DNA of 37,513 bases, taken from the NCBI GenBank assembly GCA_023391005.1, contig JAEWBS010000048.1, positions 1 to 37,513 on the forward strand, read 5' to 3'. The DNA is from Bacillota bacterium. GTDB taxonomy: Bacteria > Bacillota > Clostridia > Oscillospirales > Ruminococcaceae. The notes under the pieces were generated by a model. It saw only the letters and a list, made by a program, of their open reading frames with translations. It was not told where the DNA came from and ran no database searches. The translations under genes and the position numbers were made by a program. Positions 16,244 to 23,523 of the stretch are shown here, one piece after another (position 1 is the first letter of the stretch; every line of letters starts with the position of its first letter).

Positions 16244-16648
16244 TTAGCCAATGGTGACCATAGCGTCGCCGGAATTAACCGACGAACCCTCTTTGACTGC
16301 GACCGCAGTCACGGTGCCGTCGCAGGGGGCGAAAATCTCGTTTTCCATCTTCATGGCTTCAAGCACGAGCAGTACCTGACCGTTCGTGACCTTGTCGCCC
16401 TGCTTAACGAGCATCTTTAAAACGGTACCGGGCATCGGAGCGTTGATCGCCTTGCCGGCAGCCGGTGCGGCAGGCACAGGCGCGGGTGCCGGCGCGGGTG
16501 CAACGGGAGCGGCTGCGCGAACGGGTGCGGGAGCCGGAGCTGCGGCGGGGGCGGCAGTGCCGGCTGCCGAAACCGACAGCACCTCGGCGGAGCCTTGGGC
16601 AACCGCTACCTCATAATCTTTGCCGTTGAGGGTTACAACATATTTCAT
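16244..16648 (-). CDS. Biotin carboxyl carrier protein of a decarboxylase/carboxyltransferase
   Basis: The 134-residue protein carries biotin between partner subunits. It has a short N-terminal strand (MKYVVTLNGKDYEVAV), a long Ala/Pro linker (about 29-65) and a biotinyl domain with EAMKMEN, where lysine 100 would be biotinylated. The layout matches the small biotin subunits of Na+-pumping decarboxylases (oxaloacetate, methylmalonyl-CoA or glutaconyl-CoA). GGGAGG lies upstream on the minus strand. It is third in an operon after the carboxyltransferase and the gamma-like subunit, so it most likely serves the carboxyltransferase. Confidence 0.88.
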   Translation of the reverse strand: MKYVVTLNGKDYEVAVAQGSAEVLSVSAAGTAAPAAAPAPAPVRAAAPVAPAPAPAPVPAAPAAGKAINAPMPGTVLKMLVKQGDKVTNGQVLLVLEAMKMENEIFAPCDGTVTAVAVKEGSSVNSGDAMVTIG

Positions 16649-16666
16649 GGACGTTCAACCTCCCTT

Positions 16667-17053
16667 TTACAGTGCGGTAATCGACTTAAAGCGCAGCGCA
16701 GCGGGGTTTTGTCCCAGCTCGTTGCAGAGAATCGCGATAATCATGGCCGCGGTCGGCTCGTCAACGCCCGAGAGAAGAACCTCGCCGCTGGAAGTAGCCG
16801 GAGCAATTGTCGCGGCAGCCGGCGCCGAAGCGGCAGGCGCAACGACCGAGGGGACGGCAGCGGCGGGTGCAGGCGCTGCTGCAAAGGAAGGATCGCCATA
16901 CAGCGCGACAGCCCTGTTATAGGCTTCCATGTCGCGTTCATATTTCTCCATCGCAATTTTGTAGTCCTTTTCGCGCTTATAGCTCATGAAAAGGATCATT
17001 ACAACGATAGCGCCAACAAGAATCAGCATACCAAAGATAGCAGAGCTATTCAT
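16667..17053 (-). CDS. oadG: OadG-like gamma subunit of a decarboxylase
   Basis: The 128-residue protein has an N-terminal membrane helix (about 5-23), a charged helix, an Ala/Pro linker (about 58-92) and a conserved C-terminal segment, DEPTAAMIIAILCNELGQNP, ending in LRFKSITAL. This is the pattern of OadG-type subunits, which hold the carboxyltransferase near the membrane beta subunit. GGGGGG lies about 9 bases before the ATG. It is 18 bp after the carboxyltransferase gene and 18 bp before the carrier gene. The true partner complex is inferred, because no beta subunit gene is in this window. Confidence 0.68.
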   Translation of the reverse strand: MNSSAIFGMLILVGAIVVMILFMSYKREKDYKIAMEKYERDMEAYNRAVALYGDPSFAAAPAPAAAVPSVVAPAASAPAAATIAPATSSGEVLLSGVDEPTAAMIIAILCNELGQNPAALRFKSITAL

Positions 17054-17071
17054 AATATCGCGCCCCCCTGA

Positions 17072-18508
17072 CTAATCGATTCTCCGCACACTGTACTTGA
17101 CAGCGGCGGGTTTCTTGTCAGCGGCGATAGCGGCAGTTACGGCGGCGGCAACAGCGGCAGCCTCGGTGGGGTTGTCACGCTTCTCAAAGAATTTCTCGGC
17201 CAGCTGCGGGAACACCAGATAAGAGAGCACATCCTCATCGGATTTGGCCTTGGCGCCAAGCTCCTTCTTGGTCGACTCAAACGCGGGGGCCAGACCGTCG
17301 GCAAAACGGGTGGTGATGGGCTTAACGTCGCCAAGCACCTTCTTGATGACCTCGGGGTTGACTTCGCCCGGGGCACGGCCATATTCGCCGCGCAGGTAGG
17401 AGCGCACCTCGGAGGAGACCATCTTGTATCGCTCGCCTGCCAGCACGTTCATAACGGCCTGAACGCCGGTGATCTGGCTGGTCGGGGTGACGAGCGGCGG
17501 GTGGCCAAGGTCGGCCTTGACGCGCGGAATTTCGGCGAGGGCCTCGTCGAATTTATCAAGCGCATTCTGCTGCTTGAGCTGAGCGAGCAGGTTCGACAGC
17601 ATGCCGCCGGGAACCTGGTAGATGAGCGCGTCGGTCTTGGTGCCCATGACGTATGGATCGAGCAGGCCCGAATCAAGCCCCGCCTTCTGCACCGGCACAA
17701 AGTGGTCGCAGACCTTCTTAGCCATCATGTCGTCAAGGTCGACCTGATAGCCGAGCTGGCGCAGGCAGTATGCCATGCTCTCGGTGGAGTATTGGCTGGT
17801 GCCGCCCGACATGCTCGAAATAGCGGTGTCGACAACATCCGCACCGGCCTCGACAGCCTTAATGAGCGTGATCGGCGCAATGCCGGTCGTACAGTGGGTG
17901 TGGATGACGACGGGAAGGTTCACGTTTTCTTTAAGCGTTTTAACGAGGTCATACGCTTCCTGCGGACCCATGATGCCGGACATATCCTTAATGCAGATGG
18001 TGTCGGCGCCCATGTCGCGCAGCTGGTTGCCCAGCTCGGCATATTTCTCAAGCGTATGCACCGGGCTGATGGTAAAGCAGATAACGCCCGAAGCAATAGC
18101 GCCGTATTTCTTAACCGACTTAATGGCGAACTCGAGGTTGCGGGGGTCGTTGAGCGCGTCAAAGACGCGGATAATGTCGATACCGTTTTTGACCGAGCGC
18201 TCGACAAATTTTTCAACAACGTCGTCGGGATAAGGCTTATAGCCTAGGAGATTCTGTCCGCGCAGCAGCATCTGCAACTTGGTGTCGGGCACAGCCTTGC
18301 GGATTTTGCGCAGTCTCTCCCACGGGTCTTCGTTGAGGTAACGCAGACAGGTGTCGAAGGTGGCTCCGCCCCAGCATTCCAGCGAGTAGTAGCCCACCTT
18401 GTTCATGGTGGAGAGAATTTCTTCAAAGTCAGAGAACGGCATTCTCGTTGCAATCAACGATTGCTGCGCGTCTCTGAGAACGGTTTCGGTGATTCCAATT
18501 TTTCTCAT
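17072..18508 (-). CDS. oadA: Oxaloacetate decarboxylase alpha / pyruvate carboxylase B-type carboxyltransferase
   Basis: The 478-residue product is a biotin-dependent carboxyltransferase that moves CO2 between oxaloacetate/pyruvate and biotin. The TIM-barrel domain begins ITETVLRDAQQSLIATRM and holds LECWGGATFDTCLRYL, LLRGQNLLGYKPYPDD, the metal ligands in VVIHTHCTTG and the lysine in ICIKDMSGIM. A PYC/OADA C-terminal conserved region follows from about residue 300. The usual C-terminal biotin domain is missing; a separate downstream gene provides it. AGGAGG precedes the ATG. It may work as a Na+ pump subunit or as a soluble decarboxylase; the missing beta subunit leaves this open. Confidence 0.88.
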   Translation of the reverse strand: MRKIGITETVLRDAQQSLIATRMPFSDFEEILSTMNKVGYYSLECWGGATFDTCLRYLNEDPWERLRKIRKAVPDTKLQMLLRGQNLLGYKPYPDDVVEKFVERSVKNGIDIIRVFDALNDPRNLEFAIKSVKKYGAIASGVICFTISPVHTLEKYAELGNQLRDMGADTICIKDMSGIMGPQEAYDLVKTLKENVNLPVVIHTHCTTGIAPITLIKAVEAGADVVDTAISSMSGGTSQYSTESMAYCLRQLGYQVDLDDMMAKKVCDHFVPVQKAGLDSGLLDPYVMGTKTDALIYQVPGGMLSNLLAQLKQQNALDKFDEALAEIPRVKADLGHPPLVTPTSQITGVQAVMNVLAGERYKMVSSEVRSYLRGEYGRAPGEVNPEVIKKVLGDVKPITTRFADGLAPAFESTKKELGAKAKSDEDVLSYLVFPQLAEKFFEKRDNPTEAAAVAAAVTAAIAADKKPAAVKYSVRRID

Positions 18509-18570
18509 TCTTTCTTTTACCTCCTGCTGTCATTGAATTTTAGTGTAGACCCCGTTAATATTTCCAAATC

Positions 18571-18599
18571 ATTGTATCATAACGCATATCATGATTCAA
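18571..18599 (-). promoter_or_regulatory. Promoter of the oadA operon
   Basis: On the minus strand TTGAAT (18599-18594) and TACAAT (18576-18571) are exactly 17 bp apart, about 63 bp before the oadA start. Confidence 0.78.
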
Positions 18600-18651
18600 G
18601 TAAATGAAAATGATTTTCGTTGTAATAGTCGCTTGTAATAAAGGGTGCGGC

Positions 18652-19911
18652 TCAGATCTTACCATCTTTGGGCAGATAGTCTTTAACGCGGTGTAAAGAC
18701 TTAATTTCGACCATGACATCAAGCAAAACACCCTCATTTAAATACTGCTCTGAGAAGACGGTTCCTCGTGCGCGCAGTTCCCCTAAAAGGCTGCCCTCGC
18801 TGTAGGGCAGCAGCAGCGTCATGCGCGTGTGCGAAGGGGTTAGCAGCTGCGCGACACGATCGAGCAGCACATCGAGCCCAAAGCCGGTTCTGGCCGAGAC
18901 TAGGCAGGTATTGTCATTGAGCGACAGCGGTGTTTGCGCAATTAAATCGCATTTATTAAGCACATTTAAGACGGGAATTTTATCTGCGCCAATTTCAGAA
19001 AGCAGCGTTTGTGTGACGGCGATCTGATCCGCCGCGTCGGGGGCTGAGATGTCGCAGATATTTAAAATAAGATCGGCGAAGGCCGCTTCTTCGAGCGTGG
19101 AGCGAAACGCGTCGACAAGCATGTGCGGTAAGCGGCGCACGAGACCCACAGTGTCGATGAGCATGACCTGCCGCCCGTCGGGCAGCGTCAGCGCGCGCGA
19201 GGTGGGGTCGAGCGTGGCAAACAGCATATTTTCGGCTAGAACACCCGCGTTGGTCAGCGCGTTTAGCAACGTGGACTTGCCGACGTTGGTGTAGCCGACG
19301 ATGGCGACCGACGTCACCTCATCCTTGCGGCGGCGCTCGCGCAGCAGGCCCCGGCGGCGGTCGACCTCCTCGAGCGCTTTTTCAAGCGTGGCGATGCGGC
19401 GGCGGATGTGGCGGCGGTCGCTCTCAAGCTTCGTTTCGCCCGGGCCGCGCGTGCCGATGCCGCCGCCGAGCCGCGAGAGGCCCTTGCCCTGCCCCATCAG
19501 GCGCGGCAGACGGTATTTTTGCTGCGCCAGCTCGACCTGAAGGCGACCCTCGGCCGAGTGGGCGCGCTGGGCGAAAATATCAAGAATCAGCATGGTGCGG
19601 TCGATGACACGGCAGTCAAGCGCGTCGGAAATGTTTGACAGCTGGCTGCCGGACAGCTCACAGTCGAAGATGACCAGCTCGATCTGCTGGTTTTGGACAT
19701 AAAGCGCCGCCTCGGCCAGCCTGCCCGAGCCGATGCATGTGGCGGCGTCGGGCGCTTCGCGTTTTTGGATCAGCGTACCAATCGTATCGGCCCCCGCCGT
19801 ATCGGCCAGCTCCTCAAGCTCGCCCAGCGAGGTTTCAACGTCATATTCTCCGGTATCGAGCGCGATGAGCAATGCGCGCTGGCGCGGTGATTCGTTTGTT
19901 TTGTCGGTCAT
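18652..19911 (-). CDS. hflX: Ribosome-associated GTPase HflX
   Basis: HflX binds 50S subunits and splits stalled ribosomes, often under stress. The product is 419 residues from ATG 19911. The N-terminal domain holds IGSGRLAE and the glycine-rich linker GGGIGTRGPGETKLE. The G domain has G1 GYTNVGKST (about 206-214), G3 DTVGLV, and G4 NKCD. I prefer the ATG at 19911, since GGAG lies 6 bases upstream, over the in-frame ATG at 19923. G3 reads DTVGL where DTVGF is common. The gene is divergent from the DUF1638-like gene and has a long leader. Confidence 0.93.
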   Translation of the reverse strand: MTDKTNESPRQRALLIALDTGEYDVETSLGELEELADTAGADTIGTLIQKREAPDAATCIGSGRLAEAALYVQNQQIELVIFDCELSGSQLSNISDALDCRVIDRTMLILDIFAQRAHSAEGRLQVELAQQKYRLPRLMGQGKGLSRLGGGIGTRGPGETKLESDRRHIRRRIATLEKALEEVDRRRGLLRERRRKDEVTSVAIVGYTNVGKSTLLNALTNAGVLAENMLFATLDPTSRALTLPDGRQVMLIDTVGLVRRLPHMLVDAFRSTLEEAAFADLILNICDISAPDAADQIAVTQTLLSEIGADKIPVLNVLNKCDLIAQTPLSLNDNTCLVSARTGFGLDVLLDRVAQLLTPSHTRMTLLLPYSEGSLLGELRARGTVFSEQYLNEGVLLDVMVEIKSLHRVKDYLPKDGKI

Positions 19912-19931
19912 AGGATTCTCCATTCAAATGC

Positions 19932-20089
19932 GGCTGCGTATGCAGCCTTTTCCGTTGATGTGAAAAACAGGGAGAGGCTTTCGTCTGCGGTTTCCAGCCT
20001 GGCGAGGTATCTTTTGCCAAGGGGCCCAAAGCCCCGGAATAGGGGTAACCTTCCATTGATTTGGCTTATGCTATATTATACACTTTTTA
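19932..20089 (-). promoter_or_regulatory. Promoter and structured leader of hflX
   Basis: On the minus strand TTGTGA and TATAAT occur 18 bp apart near 20105-20076, giving a leader of about 155 bases. The leader contains a GGGGC/GCCCC hairpin (near 20024-20038) and GGCTGC/GCAGCC (19932-19947) close to the start codon. It matches no RNA class I recognise. Confidence 0.4.
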
Positions 20090-20103
20090 AAGACAAAATC
20101 ACA

Positions 20104-20128
20104 AGAGGCGTAGGTGTGTTCACGCCTC
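20104..20128 (+). repeat. Hairpin in the leader of the DUF1638-like gene
   Basis: AGAGGCGT and ACGCCTCT form an 8-bp stem with a loop of about 10 bases just before the AAAGGAG ribosome binding site. There is no T-run, so it is more likely a translation or stability element than a terminator. Confidence 0.4.
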
Positions 20129-20150
20129 TCATCAAAAAAGGAGTGTTCCT

Positions 20151-20699
20151 ATGAATATCAAGGTACTGGGATGCCAACCGCTGCGCCGTGAGCTCTATGC
20201 ACTTGCCGCGCTCTCGCCACATGAGGTGGCACTTGATTTGCTCTCTCCGGATAGTCCGCTGGAACTGATTCAACAGAAAATTAATGCTGAGATTAAGGCC
20301 GATTACATTGTGCTGGCGATGGGAGAATGCACGGCACAAAATCTCTGCTCCGCCGATAGGCCGTTGGTAATTGCACGGGTACATAATTGTGCGCATCTGC
20401 TGCTGGGCAGCACGGAGCGCTTTCACCAAGTTTTTTCTGAAAATGAGGATGCCCCCTGCTGGCAGATGTCGCCCCAGTGCTTAAAATGTATGCCCCACTG
20501 CGGTGTGCCGTGCATGGTTGCCAGCGCGCTAAGTGGACCGATTGCGGTGCCCGAGCCGGGCGTTCGGGAATATGTGGCGGATCTTTCGCTGCTTAAAAAG
20601 CTCATAAACGGCGCGTGGGACGAGGACATTCTGGTGGTTGCACCGCACAACCGTATTGTCGCCGACCCGGTGGAGATCTTATCGTCTGAGCCGGTATAG
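20151..20699 (+). CDS. DUF1638-like protein
   Basis: The 182-residue product shows the DUF1638 pattern: IVLAMGECTAQNL (about 62-74) followed by LVIARVHNCAHLLLGSTERF, corresponding to the conserved cysteine and R-V-H-D-C-I-x-L-L-G-S core of the family. It then has a Cys-rich stretch with CLKCMPHCGVPC (about 106-117) that could bind metal. DUF1638 genes in other organisms often lie near corrinoid methyltransferases, but none is visible here. AAAGGAG precedes the ATG. The function is unknown; the call rests on the core motif. Confidence 0.6.
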   Translation: MNIKVLGCQPLRRELYALAALSPHEVALDLLSPDSPLELIQQKINAEIKADYIVLAMGECTAQNLCSADRPLVIARVHNCAHLLLGSTERFHQVFSENEDAPCWQMSPQCLKCMPHCGVPCMVASALSGPIAVPEPGVREYVADLSLLKKLINGAWDEDILVVAPHNRIVADPVEILSSEPV

Positions 20700-20782
20700 G
20701 ACTTAAAACAGGCTAAAAAGCAGGAAAAGGGTTCTATGTGCAATTTTGTGTAAAATTTTATTTGCAAATTGCGGATTTTGCC

Positions 20783-20811
20783 TTGACAGATTATAATAGC
20801 TCTGATACAAT
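20783..20811 (+). promoter_or_regulatory. Promoter of the tRNA-Met/tRNA-Glu pair
   Basis: TTGACA (20783-20788) and TACAAT (20806-20811) are 17 bp apart, ending 17 bp before the first tRNA. Confidence 0.85.
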
Positions 20812-20828
20812 TGATAACGCTGTAACAC

Positions 20829-20905
20829 GGCGGCTTAGCTCAGTTGGCTAGAGCATTCGGTTCATACCCGAAGTGTCGTAGGTTCAAATCCTATAGCCGC
20901 TACCA
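20829..20905 (+). tRNA. tRNA-Met (CAT), elongator type
   Basis: The 7-bp acceptor arm (20829-20835 with 20895-20901, one G-U), D, anticodon and T arms all fold. The anticodon CAT is at 20863-20865 in loop TTCATAC. CCA is encoded (20903-20905). The first bases pair normally, unlike initiator tRNA. A tRNA-Ile2 with modified CAT is the main alternative. Confidence 0.93.
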
Positions 20906-20945
20906 CTTTATAAAAGCCCTTTCTAACAAGGGCTTTTATAAATCT

Positions 20946-21021
20946 GGCCCGTTGGTCAAGCGGCCTAAGACACCGCCCTTTCACGGCGGTAACACGGGTT
21001 CGAATCCCGTACGGGTCACCA
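20946..21021 (+). tRNA. tRNA-Glu (TTC)
   Basis: GGCCCGT (20946-20952) pairs with ACGGGTC (21011-21017). The anticodon stem CCGCC/GGCGG frames loop CTTTCAC with anticodon TTC at 20980-20982. The T loop is TTCGAAT and CCA is encoded. It lies next to the phage integrase and is the probable attachment gene. Confidence 0.95.
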
Positions 21022-21096
21022 GAAGAAAACCGCAGAATTTGGCTTGAACAAGCTGAACTCTGCGGTTTATTTTTTGTTCAAAAATGGATTTAGCGT
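20995..21096. other. Probable prophage left attachment site (attL)
   Basis: The integrase gene ends here, pointing at the 3' half of tRNA-Glu. Tyrosine integrases often use a tRNA 3' end as the core site, so the core is probably within the T arm to CCA (about 20995-21021). The matching attR is outside the window, so the exact core cannot be read. Confidence 0.45.
21027..21076 (+). terminator. Terminator after tRNA-Glu
   Basis: AAACCGCAGA (21027-21036) pairs with TCTGCGGTTT (21059-21068), followed by ATTTTTTG. It sits between the tRNA and the 3' end of the integrase gene. Confidence 0.8.
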
Positions 21097-22299
21097 TTAT
21101 TTGGCGTTTATTGTTTTGTTTTTGCCTAAGCTGAGGCGCTCGGCGACGGCCTCGGAGGCCTGTGCCTGAGCCTCTGCAAAGGTGTGCGCATAAATGTTCA
21201 AGGTGGTGCTTGTTTGGGCGTGTCCCAGCATGGCCGAGACGGTGCGCACGTCGGTACCGGTGTTGATCAACAGGCTGGCGTTCAAGTGCCTGAAGCTGTG
21301 GATGTTGATGTGCCGCATACCGGTGCGTTCGCAGAAGGTGTTAAACCAGCACTGTGCGCTGCCGGGGTTCATCGGCTGCCCTTCCACACCCACAAACAGC
21401 CGGTCGCTGTTGCGCCAGCGGTCGCCGACCTTTAGCCGCTCGATGTTTTGGGCTGTGCGGTGTTCTTTCAGTAGCTCAATGACTTCGCCGGGCAATTTGA
21501 TGAAGCGCTGCGAGCGGGCTGTTTTCGGCGTGTCGGTGTATACGCCCCTGCCCGGCGTGTAAAGCGAATTGCGCTGGATGGTGATGACGTTGGTATCAAA
21601 GTCGATGTCCTTCCACTCCAAGCCGAACAGCTCACCACGCCGCAGGCCGCCGTAGATTGCAAGCGTGAAGAAAGACCGCCAGTGTATCGGCTCATGCTCC
21701 AGCAGTTCAAGAAGCTGCTGCGCTTCTTCGAGGGTGTAGCAATCCCGCTCGGACTGTGACGCCGCCGGCAGGGAAACGCCCCGGCATGGGTTTGAGGATG
21801 TGACGCCCTGCGCAACAGCGTAATTGAAGACGCTGGATACAAAGGCGATATAGTTCTTTACCGATTTGGCCGACAGGCGGCCGCCAGTGCGTTCGTTCAT
21901 GCCATCCTCACAGAGGTTATTGACCAGCTTTTGCACGGTTCGGGTGGTGATATTATTGACGCGCAAATGCCCCAGGGCGGCGTAGATGCGGGGCGCTGCT
22001 CTACGGTAGCTGTCTATGGTGCGTTCCTTTAAACGCTGTGCTGCGACCTCTTGGAACCACTGCTGCGCGAAGGCTTCAAATTTGATGTTGCTTTCGGAGA
22101 CCTTACCGGCGGCTACATCGTCCTCGAAGTGCAGGGCCTGACGTTGCAGCTCTTTCTCGATCTGCCGGGCTGTCATGCCCTCGCGAGGCGTCCATGTCTT
22201 ATAATAGCGCTTCTGGTTGCCCTTGATGTCATAGCCACATGATACGGTGATCTTATAGGAAACGCCCTTTTTGCCTTCAATCTTTGTGATGTTGGCCAT
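21097..22299 (-). CDS. int: Prophage tyrosine integrase
   Basis: The 400-residue protein cuts and joins attP and attB. An N-terminal arm-binding domain (about 1-50, with YKITVSCGYDIKGNQKRYYKTW) and a SAM-like core-binding domain (about 60-150) precede the catalytic domain. Catalytic residues are visible: Arg in YGGLRRGEL, His-x-x-Arg in HSFRHLNASLL, LGHAQTSTT, and the tyrosine in LNIYAHTFAEA. I start at ATG 22299 because GAGGAGG lies just upstream. The gene is next to tRNA-Glu and before the repressor, the usual Firmicute temperate-phage layout. Confidence 0.94.
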   Translation of the reverse strand: MANITKIEGKKGVSYKITVSCGYDIKGNQKRYYKTWTPREGMTARQIEKELQRQALHFEDDVAAGKVSESNIKFEAFAQQWFQEVAAQRLKERTIDSYRRAAPRIYAALGHLRVNNITTRTVQKLVNNLCEDGMNERTGGRLSAKSVKNYIAFVSSVFNYAVAQGVTSSNPCRGVSLPAASQSERDCYTLEEAQQLLELLEHEPIHWRSFFTLAIYGGLRRGELFGLEWKDIDFDTNVITIQRNSLYTPGRGVYTDTPKTARSQRFIKLPGEVIELLKEHRTAQNIERLKVGDRWRNSDRLFVGVEGQPMNPGSAQCWFNTFCERTGMRHINIHSFRHLNASLLINTGTDVRTVSAMLGHAQTSTTLNIYAHTFAEAQAQASEAVAERLSLGKNKTINAK

Positions 22300-22398
22300 A
22301 AAAATAAACCTCCTCAAGGTATGCTTGCGCAAGCCCCGCAGAGGTGTTATAATTTACCTTGCAGAGCGGCTTTGTTGTGATTGCTGCTTGTCTCTTGT

Positions 22399-22435
22399 CC
22401 CGTTCGGTGCGCTAACACCGAACGGGATTTTTTAT
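22399..22435 (+). terminator. Plus-strand terminator between integrase and repressor
   Basis: CCCGTTCGGTG (22399-22409) pairs perfectly with CACCGAACGGG (22416-22426), followed by ATTTTTTATTT. The T-run is on the plus strand although both neighbours read on the minus strand. Confidence 0.75.
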
Positions 22436-22489
22436 TTATCTAAATTTGCGGGTAAGGTATAACTGATATATTCCTAGGCTTTCTTGGGG

Positions 22490-23062
22490 TTATTTATCAT
22501 TTTCAGAACAATTCCCTTCATCATCAAAAATCTTTTCCTGCCCATCTTTCTCTCTTTTTCTATTAATGCGCAGCTTAGAGAGTTTCCATGTTGCTTCTGC
22601 GCGTCTTACCCTAGAGTCTTGCCTTTGCATTTCATTGTCCAGAATTTTAATAAACTCATCGAGGTCTTCCTGTGACAGTTCGCTCATTCGCTTTTCGATG
22701 AACTCCATTATATCGTCTTGTAGGATTTTTGTCGGTTCATTGGCATTTGACCATGTATATCCAATGGTATCAGCTATTTGCTTAAGAGCACTTTCGTATG
22801 TCGATTCAAGTTTTTCGTACGCAGAAACAGCCTTTATAAGAAGCTTCATATCTTCTTCATTTTCCCATCCCATTAATTGAGCGGGGGTTGTTTTCAAAGC
22901 CTTTGCAAACTTTATAATTTTTGATTGTGGCAAATCGACCGCACCAGCCTCAATCTTAGCGATAGATGTCCGGCTGGTGTAACCGGTTTTCAAGGCTAGT
23001 TCTTCTTGTGACATTCCAGCCTTTTCTCGAAACTTTTTAATATTTGAATATAACGGCAACAT
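22490..23062 (-). CDS. Prophage XRE-family repressor (CI-like)
   Basis: The 190-residue product starts with an XRE helix-turn-helix domain (about 5-60), NIKKFREKAGMSQEELALKTG followed by SRTSIAKIEAGAVDLP. A helical C-terminal region rich in Lys/Glu follows, without the LexA-type Ser/Lys protease signature that I can see. It probably holds the lysogenic state by binding operators in the divergent control region to its right. ATG 23062 has GAGGTGAG upstream. Its promoter on the minus strand is TTGAAT (23111-23106), 17 bp, TATAGT (23088-23083). Confidence 0.85.
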   Translation of the reverse strand: MLPLYSNIKKFREKAGMSQEELALKTGYTSRTSIAKIEAGAVDLPQSKIIKFAKALKTTPAQLMGWENEEDMKLLIKAVSAYEKLESTYESALKQIADTIGYTWSNANEPTKILQDDIMEFIEKRMSELSQEDLDEFIKILDNEMQRQDSRVRRAEATWKLSKLRINRKREKDGQEKIFDDEGNCSENDK

Positions 23063-23082
23063 AACGCTCACCTCATATATTT

Positions 23083-23111
23083 ACTATAGCATGGGTGTGA
23101 AGGAAATTCAA
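23083..23111 (-). promoter_or_regulatory. Lysogeny promoter for the repressor
   Basis: Minus-strand TTGAAT (23111-23106) and TATAGT (23088-23083) are 17 bp apart. Its -35 lies inside a degenerate operator (23097-23111). Confidence 0.75.
23097..23111. promoter_or_regulatory. Degenerate operator at the repressor promoter
   Basis: GTGAAGGAAATTCAA matches 11 of 14 arm positions of the O1/O2 palindrome and overlaps the repressor -35, which would fit autoregulation. Confidence 0.5.
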
Positions 23112-23129
23112 CAATTATGTGAAATATAG

Positions 23130-23158
23130 TTGACAGCAGCCGCCGTAGGTGCTAATAT
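23130..23158 (+). promoter_or_regulatory. Early lytic promoter (PR-like)
   Basis: TTGACA (23130-23135) and TAATAT (23153-23158) are 17 bp apart. The start of transcription would fall at the 23165-23179 operator. Confidence 0.8.
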
Positions 23159-23164
23159 CTAGTT

Positions 23165-23179
23165 GTGAATTTAATTCAC
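23165..23179. promoter_or_regulatory. Operator O1, GTGAATT-N-AATTCAC
   Basis: A perfect 7-bp palindrome with one central base covers the predicted start point of the early promoter. An identical-arm copy is at 23407-23421. Confidence 0.75.
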
Positions 23180-23198
23180 TAGAGAGGGGGCATAGGAA

Positions 23199-23405
23199 GT
23201 GACAAATACGATACTATTAAAGACTGAAATAGATGATTCTGGAATTTCAGTAACTTTAATCGCGCGTAAATTAGGGATTTCACGAGAGGGCTTATATTTA
23301 AAAATTAACGGAGAGACTGAGTTTAAGGCGTCGGAGATTGCAAAGATTACTCGGGTGCTGCATTTAAGCCCTAAAAAGCGCGACTCAATTTTTTTTGCCC
23401 CGTGA
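23199..23405 (+). CDS. Cro-like small DNA-binding protein
   Basis: The 68-residue product is a single helix-turn-helix unit: VTLIARKLGISREGLYLKIN, then EFKASEIAKITRVLHLS and SIFFAP. This closely follows the short Cro-like proteins of Firmicute phages that bind the early operators. The start is GTG 23199, with GAGAGGGGG 8 bases upstream. It is the first gene of the rightward early transcript. Identical operators lie just before and just after it. Confidence 0.8.
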   Translation: MTNTILLKTEIDDSGISVTLIARKLGISREGLYLKINGETEFKASEIAKITRVLHLSPKKRDSIFFAP

Positions 23406-23406
23406 C

Positions 23407-23421
23407 GTGAATTAAATTCAC
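23407..23421. promoter_or_regulatory. Operator O2, GTGAATT-N-AATTCAC
   Basis: A perfect palindrome with the same arms as O1, beginning two bases after the Cro-like stop codon. The spacer to the next gene (23422-23520) has no other feature I can name. Confidence 0.72.
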
Positions 23422-23523
23422 ATTAGCTAAAGGGGAGCAATTATCCGCCTTTAACCGTTACCAAATAGGAAACATTTCACGAAAAAACTATTTACCAGAA
23501 GGATAATGAAAGGAGATTATTCT

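Noticed and set aside
16417..16602. Alanine/proline-rich low-complexity frames
   Set aside because: They are shadows of the Ala/Pro linker in the biotin carrier gene.
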